From Rhynchopus sp. YZ270_cl-10 (taxonomy: Eukaryota > Euglenozoa > Diplonemea > Diplonemida > Diplonemidae), in assembly GCA_964035575.1 (NCBI GenBank), contig OZ037872.1, positions 744,001 to 808,000 of the forward strand: a stretch of DNA of 64,000 nucleotides, in the 5' to 3' direction. A program made the translations under genes and the position numbers. Positions 60,501-64,000 of this stretch are shown piece after piece (position 1 is the stretch's first letter; each line of letters starts with the position of its first letter). The notes under the pieces are model-generated. The model had not been told where the DNA came from. It did no database searches and saw only the letters and a program-made list of their open reading frames with translations.

Positions 60501-63500
60501 GCGTTCTATCGCGCTGTTTTCGTGTGTCTAAAACTCACGCGTTCTATCGCGCTGTTTTCGTGTGTCTAAAACGCAAGCGTTCTATCGCGCTGTTTTCGTG
60601 TGTCTAAAACTCACGCGTTCTATCGCGCTGTTTTCGTGTGTCTAAAACGCACGCGTTCTATCGCGCTGTTTTCGTTTGTCTAAAACGCAAGCGTTCTATC
60701 GCGCTGTTTTCGTGTGTCTAAAACTCACGCGTTCTATCGCGCTGTTTTCGTGTGTCTAAAACGCAAGCGTTCTATCGCGCTGTTTTCGTGTGTCTAAAAC
60801 TCACGCGTTCTATCGCGCTGTTTTCGTGTGTCTAAAACGCACGCGTTCTATCGCGCTGTTTTCGTTTGTCTAAAACGCAAGCGTTCTATCGCGCTGTTTT
60901 CGTGTGTCTAAAACGCAAGCGTTCTATCGCGCTGTTTTCGTGTGTCTAAAACTCACGCGTTCTATCGCGCTGTTTTCGTGTGTCTAAAACGCACGCGTTC
61001 TATCGCGCTGTTTTCGTTTGTCTAAAACGCAAGCGTTCTATCGCGCTGTTTTCGTGTGTCTAAAACGCAACCGTTCTATCGCGCTGTTTTCGTGTGTCTA
61101 AAACTCACGCGTTCTATCGCGCTGTTTTCGTGTGTCTAAAACGCAAGCGTTCTATCGCGCTGTTTCGTGTGTCTAAAACGCAAGCGTTGTATCGCGCTGT
61201 TTTCGTGTGTCTAAAACGCAACCGTTCTATCGCGCTGTTTTCGTGTGTCTAAAACGCAAGCGTTGTATCGCGCTGTTTTCGTGTGTCTAAAACGCAACCG
61301 TTCTATCGCGCTGTTTTCGTGTGTCTAAAACGCAAGCGTTGTATCGCGCTGTTTTCGTGTGTCTAAAACGCAAGCGTTCTATCGCGCTGTTTTCGTGTGT
61401 CTAAAACGCAACCGTTCTATCGCGCTGTTTTCGTGTGTCTAAAACGCAAGCGTTCTATCGCGCTGTTTTCGTGTGTCTAAAACGCAAGCGTTCTATCGCG
61501 CTGTTTTCGTGTGTCTAAAACGCAAGCGTTCTATCGCGCTGTTTTCGTGTGTCTAAAACTCACGCGTTCTATCGCGCTGTTTTCGTGTGTCTAAAACGCA
61601 CGCGTTCTATCGCGCTGTTTTCGTGTGTCTAAAACGCAAGCGTTCTATCGCGCTGTTTTCGTTTGTCTAAAACGCAAGCGTTCTATCGCGCTGTTTTCGT
61701 GTGTCTAAAACGCAAGCGTTCTATCGCGCTGTTTTCGTGTGTCTAAAACGCACGCGTTCTATCGCGCTGTTTTCGTGTGTCTAAAACGCAAGCGTTCTAT
61801 CGCGCTGTTTTCGTTTGTCTAAAACGCAAGCGTTCTATCGCGCTGTTTTCGTGTGTCTAAAACGCACGCGTTCTATCGCGCTGTTTTCGTGTGTCTAAAA
61901 CGCAAGCGTTCTATCGCGCTGTTTTCGTTTGTCTAAAACGCAAGCGTTCTATCGCGCTGTTTTCGTGTGTCTAAAACGCAACCGTTCTATCGCGCTGTTT
62001 CGTGTGTCTAAAACGCAAGCGTTCTATCGCGCTGTTTTCGTGTGTCTAAAACGCACGCGTTCTATCGCGCTGTTTTCGTGTGTCTAAAACGCAAGCGTTC
62101 TATCGCGCTGTTTTCGTGTGTCTAAAACGCAAGCGTTGTATCGCGCTGTTTTCGTGTGTCTAAAACGCAAGCGTTCTATCGCGCTGTTTTCGTGTGTCTA
62201 AAACGCAAGCGTTGTATCGCGCTGTTTTCGTGTGTCTAAAACGCAAGCGTTCTATCGCGCTGTTTTCGTTTGTCTAAAACGCAACCGTTCTATCGCGCTG
62301 TTTTCGTGTGTCTAAAACGCAAGCGTTCTATCGCGCTGTTTTCGTGTGTCTAAAACGCAACCGTTCTATCGCGCTGTTTTCGTGTGTCTAAAACGCACGC
62401 GTTCTATCGCGCTGTTTTCGTGTGTCTAAAACGCAAGCGTTCTATCGCGCTGTTTTCGTGTGTCTAAAACTCACGCGTTCTATCGCGCTGTTTTCGTGTG
62501 TCTAAAACGCAACCGTTCTATCGCGCTGTTTTCGTGTGTCTAAAACGCAAGCGTTCTATCGCGCTGTTTTCGTGTGTCTAAAACTCACGCGTTCTATCGC
62601 GCTGTTTTCGTGTGTCTAAAACGCACGCGTTCTATCGCGCTGTTTTCGTGTGTCTAAAACGCAAGCGTTCTATCGCGCTGTTTTCGTGTGTCTAAAACGC
62701 AAGCGTTCTATCGCGCTGTTTTCGTGAGTCTAAAACGCAACCGTTCTATCGCGCTGTTTTCGTGTGTCTAAAACGCAAGCGTTCTATCGCGCTGTTTTCG
62801 TGTGTCTAAAACGCAAGCGTTCTATCGCGCTGTTTTCGTGTGTCTAAAACTCACGCGTTCTATCGCGCTGTTTTCGTGTGTCTAAAACGCACGCGTTCTA
62901 TCGCGCTGTTTTCGTGTGTCTAAAACGCAAGCGTTCTATCGCGCTGTTTTCGTGTGTCTAAAACGCAAGCGTTCTATCGCGCTGTTTTCGTTTGTCTAAA
63001 ACGCAAGCGTTCTATCGCGCTGTTTTCGTGTGTCTAAAACGCACGCGTTCTATCGCGCTGTTTTCGTGTGTCTAAAACGCAAGCGTTCTGTCGCGCTGTT
63101 TCGTGTGTCTAAAACGCACGCGTTCTCTCGCGCTATTTCGTGTGTCTAAAACGCAACCGTTCTATCGCGCTGTTTCGTGTGTCTAAAACGCAAGCGTTCT
63201 ATCGCGCTGTTTTCGTGTGTCTAAAACGCACGCGTTCTATCGCGCTGTTTTCGTGTGTCTAAAACGCAACCGTTGTATCGCGCTGTTTTAGTGTGTCTAA
63301 AACGCAAGCGTTCTATCGCGCTGTATTCGTGTGTCTAAAACGCACGCGTTCTATCGCGCTGTTTTCGTGTGTCTAAAACGCAAGCGTTGTATCGCGCTGT
63401 TTTCGTGTGTCTAAAACGCAAGCGTTCTATCGCGCTGTTTTCGTGTGTCTAAAACTCACGCGTTCTATCGCGCTGTTTTCGTGTGTCTAAAACGCACGCG

Positions 63501-64000
63501 TTCTATCGCGCTGTTTTCGTGTGTCTAAAACTCACGCGTTCTATCGCGCTGTTTTCGTGTGTCTAAAACGCAAGCGTTCTATCGCGCTGTTTTCGTGTGT
63601 CTAAAACGCAACCGTTCTATCGCGCTGTTTCGTGTGTCTAAAACGCAAGCGTTCTATCGCGCTGTTTTCGTGTGTCTAAAACTCACGCGTTCTATCGCGC
63701 TGTTTTCGTGTGTCTAAAACGCAACCGTTCTATCGCGCTGTTTTCGTGTGTCTAAAACGCAAGCGTTCTATCGCGCTGTTTTCGTGTGTCTAAAACGCAA
63801 CCGTTCTATCGCGCTGTTTCGTGTGTCTAAAACGCAACCGTTCTATCGCGCTGTTTTCGTGTGTCTAAAACGCAAGCGTTCTATCGCGCTGTTTTCGTGT
63901 GTCTAAAACTCACGCGTTCTATCGCGCTGTTTTCGTGTGTCTAAAACGCAAGCGTTCTATCGCGCTGTTTTCGTGTGTCTAAAACTCACGCGTTCTATCG
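57583..64000 (+). repeat. Higher-order satellite block 6, cut by the window edge
   Basis: Markers: D 57583 and 57959, B 59913 and 63288. The GTTCAATCG variant at 59520 lies 393 bp before B, the same as in block 1 (11708 to 12101). The block continues beyond the window. Confidence 0.6.

Larger units (their letters stand above)
9796..64000 (+). repeat. Tandem satellite array, 38-bp monomer (37-bp variant), about 1,430 copies, runs off the right edge
   Basis: The monomer contains TCGTGTGTCTAAAACGC, then a variable core, then GTTCTATCGCGCTG and three or four T's. Period is 38 bp; monomers with GTTTCG in place of GTTTTCG are 37 bp. Common core variants are CGCAAGCG, CGCACGCG, CGCAACCG and CTCACGCG; others change GTTCTATCG to GTTGTATCG, or CGTGTGTC to CGTTTGTC or CGTGAGTC. 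Each monomer has about five CpG. I see no interruption from 9796 to 64000. The first monomer is degenerate (CTTGTGTCTCAAACAC...), marking the array edge. Open frames of 65-102 codons arise where 37- and 38-bp monomers alternate and keep phase, not from coding. It could be centromeric, pericentromeric or subtelomeric. Confidence 0.98.

Noticed and set aside
9796-64000. CRISPR array
   Set aside because: The 38-bp units follow each other directly without spacers, in a eukaryotic setting, with no cas genes.
9796-64000. Telomere or transposon within the array
   Set aside because: No telomere-type repeat, terminal repeats, target-site duplications or transposase-like frames were seen.
1-64000. tRNA, rRNA or old viral elements
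   Set aside because: I saw no tRNA arms, rRNA segments or recognisable viral gene remnants; a covariance-model scan would be needed to exclude small RNAs in 1500-9800.

Overview
The window looks like nuclear DNA of a unicellular eukaryote. It carries spliced protein genes (introns of 49, 225 and 702 nt with GT...AG ends, and starts in good Kozak context such as ACCATGG), eukaryotic signalling and ubiquitin-type domains, no bacterial operon features, and a satellite array that fills the right 85 percent. GC is moderate and intergenic DNA is full of homopolymer runs. The gene content (cysteine-rich GCC2/GCC3-type surface protein, linker-SH2-kinase, RING protein) fits a metamonad, amoebozoan or similar protist, but the sequence does not settle the lineage.

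Layout. Positions 1-9144 hold five gene calls, all on the minus strand and reading leftwards, away from the satellite: a large cysteine-rich secreted or surface protein that runs off the left edge (start at 1493); a small acidic-tailed gene whose frame is broken (1919-2343); a three-exon protein kinase with a STAT-like linker and SH2 domain (3216-6107); a doubtful small basic protein (6527-6874); and a two-exon RING/RanBP2-finger protein with an N-myristoylation signal (7575-9144). Upstream of most of these, always on the coding strand, sits a TATA-like sequence followed by C2-5 and T6-10, a candidate core promoter. The second kinase intron contains about 75 copies of TTTTCAG, each of which looks like a 3' splice site.

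Positions 9145-9795 are a gene-free transition with a perfect 28-bp palindrome. From about 9796 to the right edge (64000) the sequence is an apparently uninterrupted tandem array of a 38-bp monomer (37-bp variant: one T fewer), roughly 1,430 copies. Rare marker variants occur in the same order again and again (D-B-B-F-A-C), so the array is organised into higher-order blocks of about 10-12 kb, two shortened blocks of about 7 kb, and a longer repetition at about 25.4-26.0 kb. Spacing differences between copies are close to whole numbers of monomers, as expected from unequal exchange or gene conversion. The array is a candidate centromeric, pericentromeric or subtelomeric satellite; no telomere repeat is visible. 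Open frames inside it come from monomer phasing and are not genes.

Functionally, the kinase and the RING protein look like signalling and protein-turnover components and the cysteine-rich protein like a cell-surface molecule. Nothing suggests that they form a single pathway. The most distinctive items are the ordered higher-order satellite, the tandem splice-acceptor array and the linker-SH2-kinase architecture.
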